A stretch of DNA of 5,365 nucleotides from Deltaproteobacteria bacterium (GTDB lineage: Bacteria; Desulfobacterota; Desulfobulbia; Desulfobulbales; VMSU01): the NCBI GenBank assembly GCA_021789795.1, contig JAJYJA010000162.1, positions 1 through 5,365 on the forward strand, written 5' to 3'. The translations under genes were made by a program, and so were the position numbers. Positions 5,224 to 5,365 of the stretch are shown here, one piece after another. Every line of letters starts with the position of its first letter. Within the stretch, counting starts at the first letter, position 1. Under the pieces are notes generated by a model. That model was not told the origin of the DNA and did no database searches. It saw nothing but the letters and a program-made list of their open reading frames with translations.

Positions 5224-5365
5224 CTAACCTAATAACTGCCTGTCGATTTTGTCAAGCAGGCTGAAGACTGGCCCAGGGAATCTGCTCAGCCGGCCCTCAC
5301 GGTTGACCACCGCGTTGACGGTGAAACCCTTGACCAGCAGCAGTTGGTCGGGCTCCCTTATGATC
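5224..5365 (-). CDS. C-terminal 46 codons of an unidentified gene, possibly a 4HBT-type acyl-CoA thioesterase
   Basis: An open frame enters from the right edge and ends at TAG (5226-5224). The codons are G/C-ending and natural for this genome. The tail reads as a beta strand (QLLLVKGFTVNAVVN, residues 7-21 of the visible part), then REGRLSRFP (22-30), then a helix (VFSLLDKIDRQLLG, 33-46). A strand ending in a turn, an R-x-P motif and a short final helix is how many YbgC/FadM-like 4-hydroxybenzoyl-CoA thioesterases end, so that family is my best guess. Active-site residues lie upstream, outside the window, so this cannot be confirmed here. That the frame is a real gene end is more certain than its family. 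Confidence 0.5.
   Translation of the reverse strand, partial: IIREPDQLLLVKGFTVNAVVNREGRLSRFPGPVFSLLDKIDRQLLG

Noticed and set aside
5058..5264. Plus-strand 68-codon open frame at the right
   Set aside because: It starts across the start codon and ribosome binding site of the minus-strand ORF and ends inside the right-edge gene. No Shine-Dalgarno lies in its favour and codon use is unlike the neighbours.

Overview
The window looks like ordinary chromosomal housekeeping DNA from a GC-rich Gram-negative-type bacterium. The coding regions favour G or C at third codon positions, and the signals are sigma70-like. The order rplM-rpsI-argC, followed by truA and an aspartate aminotransferase, recalls deltaproteobacterial lineages (Desulfuromonadales or Desulfobulbales relatives). 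That placement is an inference from remembered gene order and protein style, not a computed assignment. I found no mobile element, CRISPR array, phage gene or defence gene.

Layout. Bases 1-339 (minus strand) hold the N-terminal part of hisB (histidine biosynthesis), running off the left edge. Bases 340-569 are a divergent intergenic region. It holds a probable hisB promoter, a GC-rich hairpin flanked by A and T runs, a near-consensus promoter, and a small hairpin in the tRNA leader. A complete tRNA-Gly(GCC) with encoded CCA lies at 570-644 and is followed by an intrinsic terminator. The ribosomal protein operon rplM-rpsI (773-1617) has its own promoter, whose -10 box sits inside a perfect inverted repeat, and ends at a strong terminator (1641-1673). 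Next come argC (1724-2761) and truA (2790-3560), closely spaced, then a class I subgroup Ib aminotransferase (3652-4857) whose Shine-Dalgarno sequence lies in a small hairpin. On the minus strand, converging on the aminotransferase with a 4-base gap, is an unrecognised 65-residue ORF (4862-5059). The right edge (5224-5365, minus) carries the C-terminal 46 codons of another gene, possibly a 4HBT-type thioesterase.

How the genes fit together. tRNA-Gly, L13, S9 and the tRNA pseudouridine synthase TruA serve translation. HisB, ArgC and the aminotransferase serve amino acid synthesis (histidine, arginine, aspartate and perhaps arogenate). Nothing here amounts to a convincing new system. The best leads are cis-regulatory: the palindrome around the rplM -10 box, the leader hairpins, the sequestered ribosome binding site, and the intergenic hairpin between hisB and the tRNA. 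The small minus-strand ORF is the one unexplained gene.
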